64,000 nt of DNA from Chitinophaga filiformis (lineage in GTDB: Bacteria > Bacteroidota > Bacteroidia > Chitinophagales > Chitinophagaceae): assembly GCF_900102545.1 (NCBI RefSeq), contig NZ_FNBN01000007.1, positions 305,247-369,246 of the forward strand, written 5' to 3'. The notes under the pieces were generated by a model. The model saw only the letters and a program-made list of their open reading frames with translations, made no database searches and was not told the origin of the DNA. How positions within the stretch are numbered: the stretch's first letter is position 1; each line of letters starts with the position of its first letter. The position numbers were made by a program, and so were the translations under genes. Shown piece after piece: positions 27,530 to 36,635 of the stretch.

Positions 27530-28399
27530 TTATTCCGCCGGTAGCAGTTTCACTTCAAAATCCTTAATCGTTTTCAGCTCTCCCTTGCTTTCCAGCTTCC
27601 CCTGTTTGATCAGTTCTTTCAGCCGCCATCCCAGGAACTGGTCCATCACAGGATATTTCAGTTTACCGGTCACCAGCCCCACAACTTTCGATGCTTTCTG
27701 GAATTCTGCAGTGCTTTGCTGCACCAGTTCCTTATCATAGAAGACCGCAGGTTCTCCTTTTATCTTTTTACCGCCTTCCAGTAAACGCACACCGGCATTC
27801 TCGTTCATCATCCTGCTCCATTCATCGCCGTCTATTTCAAATTCTGCCAGGGAAACAGGCCTTGCCAGTTTCTTTGCTTTCAGGAATTCTTTTGCCAGGA
27901 TCTGATGCAGGTGGGTAGGATAAAATACGCTTCCCTTTTCGTTGAGGAAGGGAAGGTTATTGAGATAAATAATATGAATACGCCCTGCAAAGTCGTACAG
28001 TTGGCTAATCAGCCAGTAATATCCGCATACATCCCTTGCGTTCTGTCCGGCCCATAAGTATACCTGCTGCTCCGGTTCAGATTTCAGCAGGGCTTTCAGC
28101 TGCCGGAATTTCTCCTGGTCGCCGGCTTCCTCTTCCACAACAGGGGCAGTAACGGCGCCTGGCGCTGCTGCCTGGGCTTCAGCTCCTTCAGCTACAGGTT
28201 GCGGCTGTATGCCGGCCAGCTGCATCCACCATTGTTTGCGGGCAGCCTGACCATCTTTGGTGTCAAGGATAAAAAGAGGACCTACCGAGAGGTCATCTTC
28301 AAAATAAATAATGTCTCCTTTCAGCTGCTCATCCAGCTCAAAAGCACCACTCAGTGCTGTGGCAGATGATTCACCAAAAACGATATGTAACAGTGCCAT
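27530..28399 (-). CDS. DUF1835 domain-containing protein
   Basis: 289 residues. The N-terminal DUF1835 domain begins LLHIVFGESSATALSGAFEL and contains DDLSVGPL, both family hallmarks; a DUF3658-type C-terminal part follows (about 175-285). A low-complexity Ala/Glu-rich insert (about 70-95, AEGAEAQAAAPGAVTAPVVE) separates two halves of the first domain. No signal peptide, hence cytoplasmic. Function unknown. It lies 47 bp downstream of parE on the same strand, upstream of the cupin and parC genes. Confidence 0.8.
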   Translation of the reverse strand: MALLHIVFGESSATALSGAFELDEQLKGDIIYFEDDLSVGPLFILDTKDGQAARKQWWMQLAGIQPQPVAEGAEAQAAAPGAVTAPVVEEEAGDQEKFRQLKALLKSEPEQQVYLWAGQNARDVCGYYWLISQLYDFAGRIHIIYLNNLPFLNEKGSVFYPTHLHQILAKEFLKAKKLARPVSLAEFEIDGDEWSRMMNENAGVRLLEGGKKIKGEPAVFYDKELVQQSTAEFQKASKVVGLVTGKLKYPVMDQFLGWRLKELIKQGKLESKGELKTIKDFEVKLLPAE

Positions 28400-28446
28400 T
28401 GATCTTTTTAAAATAATGCTGATTTAGCTGATTTAATACCTGTCGT

Positions 28447-30351
28447 TTATTCCCCCGCCGGTTCGTCTACCAGGTCCTTCTCATAACGCAGGTTGCTGAT
28501 AATGAACTCCTGTCTTGTCTGTGTATTCTTACCCATATAATATTCCAGCAGCTTCTGGATATGTGTGTCTGTCGACAGGATCACAGGTTCCACCCTCATA
28601 TCTTCGTTGATGAACGCTCCAAATTCCTGTGGAGAGATCTCACCCAGACCTTTAAAGCGGGTAATTTCAGGCTTGCCACCCAGCTTTTTGATAGCCTTCT
28701 GCCTTTCCTCATCACTGTAGCAATAGAAGGTCTGCTGTTTGTTACGTACGCGGAACAACGGTGTTTCCAGGATATACAGGTGACCGTTCTTTACCAGGTC
28801 GGGGAAGAACTGCAGGAAGAAGGTCAGCAGTAACAGGCGGATGTGCATACCGTCCACGTCGGCATCGGTAGCTATCACAATTCTGTTATAACGCAGCCCT
28901 TCCAGGCCTTCCTCTATATTCAATGCGTGTTGCAGCAGGTTGAATTCTTCGTTTTCGTATACGATCTTTTTGGTCAGACCAAAACAGTTCAGCGGTTTAC
29001 CTCTCAGACTGAATACTGCCTGGGTTTCCACGTTACGGGACTTGGTAATGGAACCGCTCGCAGAGTCACCTTCCGTAATGAAGATCGTCGTATTCAAACG
29101 TTTGGTTTCCAGGTCATTTTTATCCTTACCGCTCACCTCTTCGTTCAGGTGGAAACGGCAGTCGCGCAACTTACGGTTGTGCAGGTTCGCTTTCTTCGCT
29201 CTTTCATTCGCCAGCTTCTTGATACCCGCCAGCTCCTTACGCTCACGCTCACTCTGCTCAATACGTTTCTTTAAGGATTCCGCAGTGGTTGGATTCTTAT
29301 GCAGGAAGTCATCCAGGTGTTTGGACAGGAAGTCCAGTACAAACGCCTTCATTGACGGACCGTTCTCATATACGGTGAGGGAGCCCAGTTTGGTCTTTGT
29401 CTGGGACTCGAATACCGGCTCCTGTACCCTTACTGAGATAGCGGCACAGATAGAAGCACGGATATCCGTAGCATCATAGTCCTTTTTATAGAAATCGCGG
29501 ATGGTCTTTACAAATGCCTCACGGAAGGCTGCCAGGTGGGTACCGCCCTGAGTGGTGTGCTGACCATTCACGAAGGAATAGTACTCCTCACCATATTGAT
29601 TCTCATGGGTGATCGCCACTTCTATATCTTCCGCTTTCAGGTGGATGATGGGATAACGCAGTTCGTCTTCATTGGTTTTACGCTGCAGCAGGTCCAGCAA
29701 ACCATTTTTGGAGACGTATTTAGTGCCGTTGAAGTTAATAGTCAATCCGGCGTTCAGGAAGCAATAGTTCCAGATCTGGTTTTCCAGGAACTCAGGGATG
29801 AACCTATAGTTACGGAAAACTGTATCATCAGGGGTGAAAGTCACCAGGGTACCATTTGGCTCCTTGGTGGCGGTTTCCTTATGTTCTTTTGTGAGCACGC
29901 CACGTTCGAATTCTGCTACTTTAGAGCGGCCTTCGCGCACTGATTCTACCTTGAAATAGCTAGACAACGCGTTCACTGCCTTGGTACCCACACCGTTCAA
30001 ACCCACGGATTTCTGGAAAGCTTTGCTGTCATACTTGGCCCCGGTATTGATCTTACTCACCACATCCACCACTTTTCCCAGTGGAATACCACGCCCATAA
30101 TCACGGACGGTAACACTATGCTCAGTTACCTTGATGTCGATCTGCTTGCCGAACCCCATGGTATGTTCGTCAATACAGTTGTCAGCTACCTCCTTTAACA
30201 GAATGTAGATACCATCGTCCATGCTGGAACCATCCCCTAACTTACCAATGTACATTCCCGGACGAAGGCGGATGTGCTCACGCCAGTCTAGTGACCGTAT
30301 CGAATCTTCGGTATAGGAGCCCAGGAGATCTTTCTTATCCGTAGTAGCCAT
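28447..30351 (-). CDS. parE: DNA topoisomerase IV subunit B
   Basis: 634 residues from ATG at 30349-30351 (MATTDKKDLLGSYTEDSI); a longer in-frame start would add 17 atypical residues. The GHKL ATPase domain has EVADNCIDEH and GRGIPLG, the transducer domain follows, and the TOPRIM domain has ITEGDSASGSI (about 430) and ATDADVDGMHIRLLLLTFF (about 495-515). Length matches type IV ParE rather than longer GyrB proteins. It is the first gene of the parE - DUF1835 - cupin - parC series on the minus strand, whose products form the decatenase heterotetramer. Confidence 0.95.
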   Translation of the reverse strand: MATTDKKDLLGSYTEDSIRSLDWREHIRLRPGMYIGKLGDGSSMDDGIYILLKEVADNCIDEHTMGFGKQIDIKVTEHSVTVRDYGRGIPLGKVVDVVSKINTGAKYDSKAFQKSVGLNGVGTKAVNALSSYFKVESVREGRSKVAEFERGVLTKEHKETATKEPNGTLVTFTPDDTVFRNYRFIPEFLENQIWNYCFLNAGLTINFNGTKYVSKNGLLDLLQRKTNEDELRYPIIHLKAEDIEVAITHENQYGEEYYSFVNGQHTTQGGTHLAAFREAFVKTIRDFYKKDYDATDIRASICAAISVRVQEPVFESQTKTKLGSLTVYENGPSMKAFVLDFLSKHLDDFLHKNPTTAESLKKRIEQSERERKELAGIKKLANERAKKANLHNRKLRDCRFHLNEEVSGKDKNDLETKRLNTTIFITEGDSASGSITKSRNVETQAVFSLRGKPLNCFGLTKKIVYENEEFNLLQHALNIEEGLEGLRYNRIVIATDADVDGMHIRLLLLTFFLQFFPDLVKNGHLYILETPLFRVRNKQQTFYCYSDEERQKAIKKLGGKPEITRFKGLGEISPQEFGAFINEDMRVEPVILSTDTHIQKLLEYYMGKNTQTRQEFIISNLRYEKDLVDEPAGE

Positions 30352-30772
30352 AATTATATAGAAATTCCAATTTACTTTGTTACAATGCCCATGGCTTTCC
30401 ATGCACCATTTATGCCAGGTTCCTCACTATCAGTCAAATGGGGCATTTTGGCCGGAAGGCAAATTTACTAAAACTTTTAGCAAAATCCGGTTGCTGGCAA
30501 AAATAAAGGTTTCAGCGTATCATCCCAAGTATTAGTTATACACTATGCTTAAATAAATGAATAACAATTATTTGAGGGCGGCGCCAAAAAGCGGCTTCAC
30601 TTCTGGCAGGGCTTTCCGGTTCACCACGATAAAACAAATATAATTTCTTCAGATATTGTACAAAAGGGCTAAAAAATTTATTCACAAAAGTTACTCAGAA
30701 ATGACGATTTATATAATTAAATATTTTATATTTACAACATCGTCTTTTTGAAACCAAACCTATGTCCTAGCC
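30352..30772. other. Intergenic region upstream of parE
   Basis: 421 bp without a credible gene. It must hold the parE promoter (minus) and a promoter for the plus-strand micro-ORFs. It is AT-rich from 30640 on (runs such as TTTATATAATTAAATATTTT). I see no convincing TAnnTTTG pair, repeat or structured RNA. Confidence 0.5.
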
Positions 30773-30928
30773 ATGAAAACTACATTCTTTATCACCTCGT
30801 TATTGGTGCTTACCATTGCACTCCTCGTTACTTACCTGGTTAAAAAGGAGCAAAGCTCTATGAACCGCTTAAGCAACAAATTCATCAGATTGCTGGAAAG
30901 ATTTAATTCCTGGCAAATGATGAGGTAA
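30773..30928 (+). CDS. 51-residue single-pass membrane micro-protein
   Basis: ATG at 30773 opens a 51-codon frame: a hydrophobic helix at about 3-24 (TTFFITSLLVLTIALLVTYL), then a basic amphipathic tail (KKEQSSMNRLSNKFIRLLER). The next micro-ORF starts 34 bp further on and an intrinsic terminator follows both, so they form a small transcription unit. Composition suggests an inner-membrane anchor with a cytoplasmic positive helix. No known family recognised; coding status is inferred from layout only. Confidence 0.5.
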   Translation: MKTTFFITSLLVLTIALLVTYLVKKEQSSMNRLSNKFIRLLERFNSWQMMR

Positions 30929-30962
30929 CAATATTTCGTCATTATTAATAAGACATTTTCCT

Positions 30963-31079
30963 ATGAAAGCCGGTCTCTTATTTAAGTTGGCCTGTTTACT
31001 GATTGCCTCAATAGCACTTGCCATACATTTTATGCGCAAAGCACTGGGGAAACTGGGGACAAGCAATGAACAAAAGTAA
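30963..31079 (+). CDS. 38-residue membrane micro-protein
   Basis: ATG at 30963 opens a 38-codon frame, MKAGLLFKLACLLIASIALA then IHFMRKALGKLG and a short polar end. It has one hydrophobic helix (about 5-24) followed by basic residues, the same plan as the 51-residue protein 34 bp upstream. The terminator at 31103 follows after 23 bp. Unknown family; could also be part of a non-coding RNA. Confidence 0.45.
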   Translation: MKAGLLFKLACLLIASIALAIHFMRKALGKLGTSNEQK

Positions 31080-31102
31080 ACTACTCATTATCCAGTAAAA
31101 TT

Positions 31103-31137
31103 AAAAAGGGCGCAAAAGACAGTCTTTGCGCCCTTTT
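31103..31137 (+). terminator. Intrinsic terminator of the micro-ORF unit
   Basis: AAAGGGCGCAAAGA-type stem: AAAAGGGCGCAAA pairs with TTTGCGCCCTTTT around a short loop (AGACAGTC). Near-perfect and bidirectional, 23 bp after the 38-residue frame. Confidence 0.88.
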
Positions 31138-31258
31138 CTATGCAATAAGTTATAAGTTAGCCGATTATGGATTTAATTGAATACCTGTGAACATCATTTA
31201 GCCACGCTATAGACAGGCTACATGTTTGTTGCCTCCGTTAGCTCCGGGGAACCAAAAA

Positions 31259-31891
31259 TTACCTGTTATAATATTTATTCACTGCGTCAGTCCGGCTTCT
31301 CACGTGCAGCTTCTCGTAGATATTGTGTACGTGCCTGCGTACAGTTTCAATGCTGATAAACAGATTGCTGGCAATCTCCTTGTAAAGGAAACCCTTCGAT
31401 AACTGATCCAGGATCTCTTTCTCCCTTGAAGTCAATGCCTCTAATGCCGGATTAGGTTTTGCCTGCTTCTGGAAGTAAGCCACCACCCTGCGCGCTATCT
31501 GGGAGCTCATGGGAGAACCGCCTTCATGCAGGTCGCGGATAGCGCCCAACAACTCACTCGGAGGTGTCTTCTTCAGAATATATCCGCTGGCGCCGGCTTC
31601 CAGCGCCTGGAAGATTTTATCGTCGTCCTCGTATACAGTCAACATCATGAAATGCATATCCGGGTATTCTCCCTTTAAACGGGCAATACACTCAATCCCA
31701 TTCATACCGCCGGGAAGATTAAAGTCCATCAGCACTACATTCGGTAACAAATTCGGGATCTGCTCCACCGCTGTCTCCGCATTGTTGAACGCTCCTATAC
31801 AAGCATACCCATCCGAGCCATTGATCAGTAATTCCATGGCTGTACGGATATCATGGTTGTCTTCAACAATCGCCACAGAAATAATATCCAT
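31259..31891 (-). CDS. NarL/FixJ-type response regulator
   Basis: 210 residues from ATG at 31889-31891 (MDIISVAIVEDNHDIRTAM); an in-frame ATG 12 codons upstream is possible. The receiver domain (about 4-120) has the acidic pair E10-D11, phospho-acceptor D56 in VLMDFNLPGG and K106 in YILKKTPP. The LuxR-type helix-turn-helix (about 145-205) reads LTSREKEILDQLSKGFLYKE with SIETVRRHVHNIYEKL. It lies 105 bp downstream of the Reg_prop histidine kinase on the same strand, its probable partner. Target genes unknown. Confidence 0.93.
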   Translation of the reverse strand: MDIISVAIVEDNHDIRTAMELLINGSDGYACIGAFNNAETAVEQIPNLLPNVVLMDFNLPGGMNGIECIARLKGEYPDMHFMMLTVYEDDDKIFQALEAGASGYILKKTPPSELLGAIRDLHEGGSPMSSQIARRVVAYFQKQAKPNPALEALTSREKEILDQLSKGFLYKEIASNLFISIETVRRHVHNIYEKLHVRSRTDAVNKYYNR

Positions 31892-31996
31892 GTTATCCTG
31901 AGATTTCTTTTTCGAGTATACAGTCATTTAATATCAGTTGTTATGTTTAGACAGAGGTCAACGTAATACCGCACTTATGTTATTTACAAATCTAGA

Positions 31997-34900
31997 CTAA
32001 ATTAATGGGATATCTAACAAAACTATCGTACCGTGATGCGATGTAATATCAGCATGGCCCCCAACCGCCTGCATTCTCTTCTGAATGTTTTTCAGACCAT
32101 TTCCGAACAACCTCACTTTCTCCTGATCAAAGCCTTTGCCATTGTCTTTTATCATAATCGTCATATTCTTATGCATCTCTATTTGTATTACTACCTCGGA
32201 GGCCTGTGCATGTTTTACCACATTATGTAATGATTCTTTTACCGCAAGGTAGATGTTACGCCTGGTACCACCACTTAGTTTGATATTGGGGATCGATTCC
32301 GGGATATAAAACTGATGGGTAATATGCGCATGTTCCAGAAAATCAGCTGCAAAGCTTCGCATGTAAGCGATCAGGTTCTCCAGTGAATCATTCGAGGAAT
32401 TCATCGCCCAGATGATTTCGCTCATCTTATCCACCAGCTCACCAGCCGCTTCCGATATGCGTTCCAGCTCCTTCGTCTGCGAAGTGTCCGTTATCTTCCG
32501 CTTCGCAATCTCACTCAACAGGCGGATGGTAGACAGCCCCGATCCAAGGTCATCATGCATATCACTGGAAATCCTTGCCCGCTCCTGGTCTACCGCCTGT
32601 TCTTTCTCCAGTTTAAGCTTTTCATGACGGATCTTATAGTCAAGATACAACGTTGAAAAATAATATGCTACTCCCAATAGTAGTAACAATAACAGGAACC
32701 TGAACCACAATGACTGCCAGAACGGTATCCGTATCGTTATTTCCAGCGTGGTAGGCGTTGAGTTCCAGATATCATCGTTATTGGACGCACGTACATTGAA
32801 TGTATACGTGCCCGGCCGCAGGTTCGTATAACGCGCCATCCTGAATGCGCCGGCCTGTACCCAGTCCTCGTCTGCTCCATCCAGCTTGTACTGTACCTTG
32901 TTCTTCAGCGGATTAGTGTATTCCAGCGGCACGAATTCAATAGCAATGGTGTTATGATTGTACGGTAATTCTATCCTGCGAAGCAGTGACAGCGCCGTAT
33001 CCGATTCATACGGTTTGTCCAGCACTTCCATACGCATGATCACCACTTTCGGCTTTGATGGATTGTTCCTGAAATCTTTCGGATAAAAACCATTGGAACC
33101 ACGTATACCGCCAAAGAAAAGTTCACCATCAACCGACTTGAAAAAGGCGCCGGTATTGAACTCATTCGACTGCAAACCATCTTCGTAGTTATACGTCGTA
33201 ATCTCATCATTAGCAGGATTGATCTGCGTTAATCCCTTGTTATGGCTCACCCAGATCTTGTCCTTGTCATCCAGCAGTACACCATACAGGTAATCATTGA
33301 TCAATGCCGGATAATCATAGCTATTATAATGCTTCTTACGCAGGTTGTTATCGTCCAGTACAAACAAGCCTTTAGACGTTGCCAGCAGCAGTTCTTTACC
33401 CGCTCTTTTAGCAATAGATTTTACGATAGTGCCCGGCGGTAATGTGATGAGCTCCCAGCTTGTACTACCTACTTTCTTTACATAAGCCGCCACTTTCGTA
33501 CCTACATATTTGTTTCCCAGGAAATCTTCATAATACGTAGTCAGTATCTCATCAGGAAACTCATGTACGATCGCCACTTTATATCCTCCCCGTTCTCCTC
33601 TTACGATCTGCAACAGATAGCTGCCATAGTTGAAATATACTTCTCCGCTCGTACGTTTAAACACGAAAGGATAAATATCTTCCAAGGATGGTAAACCAAT
33701 AGCTTTCACGTACTTTGTCAGGTCCTCAAACTTACGTGTGTGTACGTTGAAAAGACCAATATGCATATCCGAGAAATGGAACCAGAGGTGTTCAAAATCT
33801 TCTCTGCAGATGGCATTCAGATTCTTCGCAGGAAATATGCTTTTTCCCTCATCACCGGGAATACGTTCCATGAACTTTCCTCCCTTCTCATAAATGTCCA
33901 ATCCGTCGTTCAGCAGACCCACATAGAGTTTGCCATCATCATGCTTATACACGGCCCTTACCATATTGTGTGTGGTGGCTGGAGAACGGTACAGGTTAAA
34001 GACTTTCTTATTGGGAGAATATTTTTTGATACCATCGCCATCTGTGCCTACCCACATATTGTCCGCAGCATCCCTGTAGAGATAGGTCACGACATTCCAG
34101 GAACGTGTTTCAGAACCGTTGAAGGAAACGATGCGGTTTACGATCTCATTACGTTTCACGTTATAGATCATCACACCGTCAGTGCCTCCTATCCAGATAT
34201 TGCCGTTAAGGTCCAGCTCAAGACATAAAGGAACGAAGTTCGCATCTTTAGGATCGCGCTGGTCGAACGACAGATCACTGTACTTATTCAGTTTTTTATT
34301 GAAAATGATCAGATGTCCTTTGCTGGCAATGATCAGGGTATCCTTGTTCAGATTGCGGAGTACGACGTGGCTGGTGATACCGGGCAGACAGTAAGTGGTC
34401 AACCGCATATTCTGCGTATTCATTGCCAGCAGCTCACCCGGTTCGAAGTTCATCCAGATGGTATTGTCGTCTTTGTAAACGGCACTGGCTGCTATACCCT
34501 TCTGTAACATCGCTTTAGGGTATAATATCACCTTCTTCTTGGCATAGGTGGAATCGTCGAGTACGTATAGCCCTTTGGCGGGTCGCCATATCCAGAGATT
34601 ATGCTGTAAGGAATCTTCACCCAGTATCCGGAATTTAATACCGCTGTCGCGTTCGCCGTTATTCTCATAGGTAGTATCTTCCAGCACGCTTTCGAAGGAG
34701 TTCCTATACTCATCGTACAGGCTGATACCGTAGTTATGTGTCAGTAACAGATGATGCCGGCGGTTACGGTAAAGGGAGTACCCCTTGTACCCTTTCAGGG
34801 CAAAGCGGTTAATCAATGCACGTCCCCCGTTGTTGTTCCTGACCACCAGGTTTCCCTTCCCCTGACCAGCACGTTCCTGTAAACTTGGACTAAACCTGTA

Positions 34901-35110
34901 TTCATTGAACCCATATCCATCGAATCTGTTGATGCCATCATGCGTGGCAATCCACATAAACCCCTGGTTATCTTCCAGTATATCGTATACCGAGTTCTGG
35001 GATAGACCCTCATTTACGCCGTAAGAATCGAAAATGTAGGGCTTGTCCTGTGCGCTCAACACCGATACGGATAGGGTACATAGGAAAAAAAATAATAAGG
35101 TCCTCGTCAT
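31997..35110 (-). CDS. Reg_prop/Y_Y_Y sensor histidine kinase (HisKA_3 type)
   Basis: 1037 residues from ATG at 35108-35110, where a signal peptide follows (MTRTLLFFFLCTLSVSVLSA). The periplasmic sensor is a two-bladed Reg_prop beta-propeller set (about 25-690, with GLSQNSVYDILEDNQGFMWI) and a Y_Y_Y domain (about 695-790). One transmembrane helix lies near 800-823 (FRFLLLLLLLGVAYYFSTLY). The cytoplasmic part has a HisKA_3 dimerisation box with phospho-acceptor H852 in SSDMHDDLGSGLST and a HATPase_c domain (VKESLHNVVKHAQ, DNGKGFDQ). Unlike hybrid systems of glycan loci it lacks receiver and AraC domains; the NarL-type regulator next door supplies these roles. Signal unknown. Confidence 0.93.
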   Translation of the reverse strand: MTRTLLFFFLCTLSVSVLSAQDKPYIFDSYGVNEGLSQNSVYDILEDNQGFMWIATHDGINRFDGYGFNEYRFSPSLQERAGQGKGNLVVRNNNGGRALINRFALKGYKGYSLYRNRRHHLLLTHNYGISLYDEYRNSFESVLEDTTYENNGERDSGIKFRILGEDSLQHNLWIWRPAKGLYVLDDSTYAKKKVILYPKAMLQKGIAASAVYKDDNTIWMNFEPGELLAMNTQNMRLTTYCLPGITSHVVLRNLNKDTLIIASKGHLIIFNKKLNKYSDLSFDQRDPKDANFVPLCLELDLNGNIWIGGTDGVMIYNVKRNEIVNRIVSFNGSETRSWNVVTYLYRDAADNMWVGTDGDGIKKYSPNKKVFNLYRSPATTHNMVRAVYKHDDGKLYVGLLNDGLDIYEKGGKFMERIPGDEGKSIFPAKNLNAICREDFEHLWFHFSDMHIGLFNVHTRKFEDLTKYVKAIGLPSLEDIYPFVFKRTSGEVYFNYGSYLLQIVRGERGGYKVAIVHEFPDEILTTYYEDFLGNKYVGTKVAAYVKKVGSTSWELITLPPGTIVKSIAKRAGKELLLATSKGLFVLDDNNLRKKHYNSYDYPALINDYLYGVLLDDKDKIWVSHNKGLTQINPANDEITTYNYEDGLQSNEFNTGAFFKSVDGELFFGGIRGSNGFYPKDFRNNPSKPKVVIMRMEVLDKPYESDTALSLLRRIELPYNHNTIAIEFVPLEYTNPLKNKVQYKLDGADEDWVQAGAFRMARYTNLRPGTYTFNVRASNNDDIWNSTPTTLEITIRIPFWQSLWFRFLLLLLLLGVAYYFSTLYLDYKIRHEKLKLEKEQAVDQERARISSDMHDDLGSGLSTIRLLSEIAKRKITDTSQTKELERISEAAGELVDKMSEIIWAMNSSNDSLENLIAYMRSFAADFLEHAHITHQFYIPESIPNIKLSGGTRRNIYLAVKESLHNVVKHAQASEVVIQIEMHKNMTIMIKDNGKGFDQEKVRLFGNGLKNIQKRMQAVGGHADITSHHGTIVLLDIPLI

Positions 35111-35299
35111 CTGCGCCCGCGATTGCAATTCTTTTAAAGTAATAGAGGTTATTAAAATACTGAGTCCACCATAACGCAGTGCTTGCAAATATATAAATCT
35201 ACCGCACACTTTCTAATGATTTTGTATTTTTCTTCCCGCAACATGTCCCATTAAAACTCACAAAACAATATGCCAGGAAAAACTTCACCTCCTACAATC

Positions 35300-36331
35300 A
35301 TGGCTTTAAGCTGTAAAACATTCATTTTGACCCTGTTTTTTCCGTTGCTTTTTTTACATACAACGGCTCAGTCCGGGTATAGCATCCAACAGCACGATGC
35401 CCCTCCCATTAAAAGTATACGGGGTATGAGCGTGCTCAATAACGGTGTTATCTGGATATCAGGAACAGAAGGAAAGGTTGGCCGTAGTACCGATTACGGC
35501 GGCCATTGGGACTGGATCACAGTACCGGGTTACGATTCCTGCGACTGGCGTTCGCTGGTAGCCTTCAGCGATAAGCGGGCGCTGCTGCTCAATGCAGGAG
35601 AACCGGCCCATTTGCTGCAGACTACAGATGGAGGCGCTACCTGGAAAGAAGTATATACCAATCGTACAAAGGGTATCTTCTTTGACGGCATGGCCTTCCG
35701 CAATGCAAAGGAAGGTATTGCTATCGGCGACCCCATCGATGGCAGGTTTATGGTGATCCGTACAAAGGATGGTGGTAGTACCTGGCAGGAAGACCCTGTT
35801 GATGCGCGGCCAATCGCTAAAGAAGGTGAAGCCATCTTCGCAGCCAGTGGTACCAGCGTACGTACCAGGCCTGATGGAGAAGTCTGTTTTGTAACCGGCG
35901 GAAACATCAGCCGTTTCATCAGCGGGTGGGAAAAATGGACACCGGTAGAATGGAACTTCACACACGGCAGTGCCGGTACGGGCGCATTCTCTGTTGCCTT
36001 TGCCGATAAACAGCATGGTGTGGCTGTTGGCGGCGATTATACGAAAGACACGGTCACTGCCAATAACTGCCTTATCACGAAAGATGGCGGCCGCAGCTGG
36101 CAGCCCGTTATCACACCTCCCGGCGGTTACCGCTCCTGTGTACAATATGTAGGTTATAATACATTCGTTGCAACAGGCACATCGGGCACGGATATCTCGG
36201 AAGACGGCGGTCTCAACTGGTATAAGATCAGTAAAGAAGGATATCATGTGGCTGGGTTTGCCCTTAAAGGCAGATATGTATGGCTGGCTGGTAGTAAGAA
36301 GCTGGCAAGCTTTAACACCTATAAATTATAG
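35300..36331 (+). CDS. Secreted BNR/Ycf48-like beta-propeller protein
   Basis: 343 residues from ATG 35300, chosen because MALSCKTFILTLFFPLLFLH makes a good signal peptide; ATG 35270 would add ten residues. The rest is repeated blades with the BNR/Asp-box pattern S-x-D-x-G-x-x-W: STDYGGHWDWI, TTDGGATWKEV, TKDGGSTWQED, TKDGGRSWQPV, SEDGGLNWYKI. This fold matches Ycf48-like or sialidase-like propellers, but no sialidase arginines or catalytic Tyr/Glu are evident, so it is more likely a binding or assembly protein. It is divergent from the histidine kinase gene, with 189 bp between the starts. Confidence 0.85.
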   Translation: MALSCKTFILTLFFPLLFLHTTAQSGYSIQQHDAPPIKSIRGMSVLNNGVIWISGTEGKVGRSTDYGGHWDWITVPGYDSCDWRSLVAFSDKRALLLNAGEPAHLLQTTDGGATWKEVYTNRTKGIFFDGMAFRNAKEGIAIGDPIDGRFMVIRTKDGGSTWQEDPVDARPIAKEGEAIFAASGTSVRTRPDGEVCFVTGGNISRFISGWEKWTPVEWNFTHGSAGTGAFSVAFADKQHGVAVGGDYTKDTVTANNCLITKDGGRSWQPVITPPGGYRSCVQYVGYNTFVATGTSGTDISEDGGLNWYKISKEGYHVAGFALKGRYVWLAGSKKLASFNTYKL

Positions 36332-36346
36332 TTCCCGCATATAAAA

Positions 36347-36367
36347 GGGGTGCTGCTAAAGCACCCC
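36347..36367 (+). terminator. Short hairpin after the BNR gene
   Basis: GGGGTGC pairs with GCACCCC around TGCTAAA, 15 bp after the stop codon, but the following bases are CGGAGAAAAATAG, not a U-run. A weak or bidirectional terminator. Confidence 0.5.
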
Positions 36368-36635
36368 CGGAGAAAAATAGGTTAAAACAAAAAGTACATT
36401 ATTGATTCTCAAGATAAGGTATACACGAATATGTTACATTGGTATTTTAGCGAATGTGTTAATTTTACCAGTAAACGATTAATTAACAGCATCCATCGTA
36501 ACCAGTTTATAACAATATTTTTATCTAATTTGGTTGCTGAAAGGGAATGGGAATCAAGGTGTTCAAAGCAGTGCTACAACTGTTACAACCGCTGTTGTCA
36601 CCGGAACGTTGATTCGGGAAATTTAAAAGCGAATT
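36368..36635. other. Intergenic region upstream of the GH31 gene
   Basis: About 270 bp, AT-rich. A 76-codon frame here (Cys-rich, no start signal) is not credible. TCTAATTTGG near 36525 is a near-match to a -7 element. Nothing else seen. Confidence 0.45.

Noticed and set aside
31997..35110. Hybrid two-component system of the polysaccharide-locus type
   Set aside because: No receiver or AraC domain follows the HATPase; the gene ends right after it.
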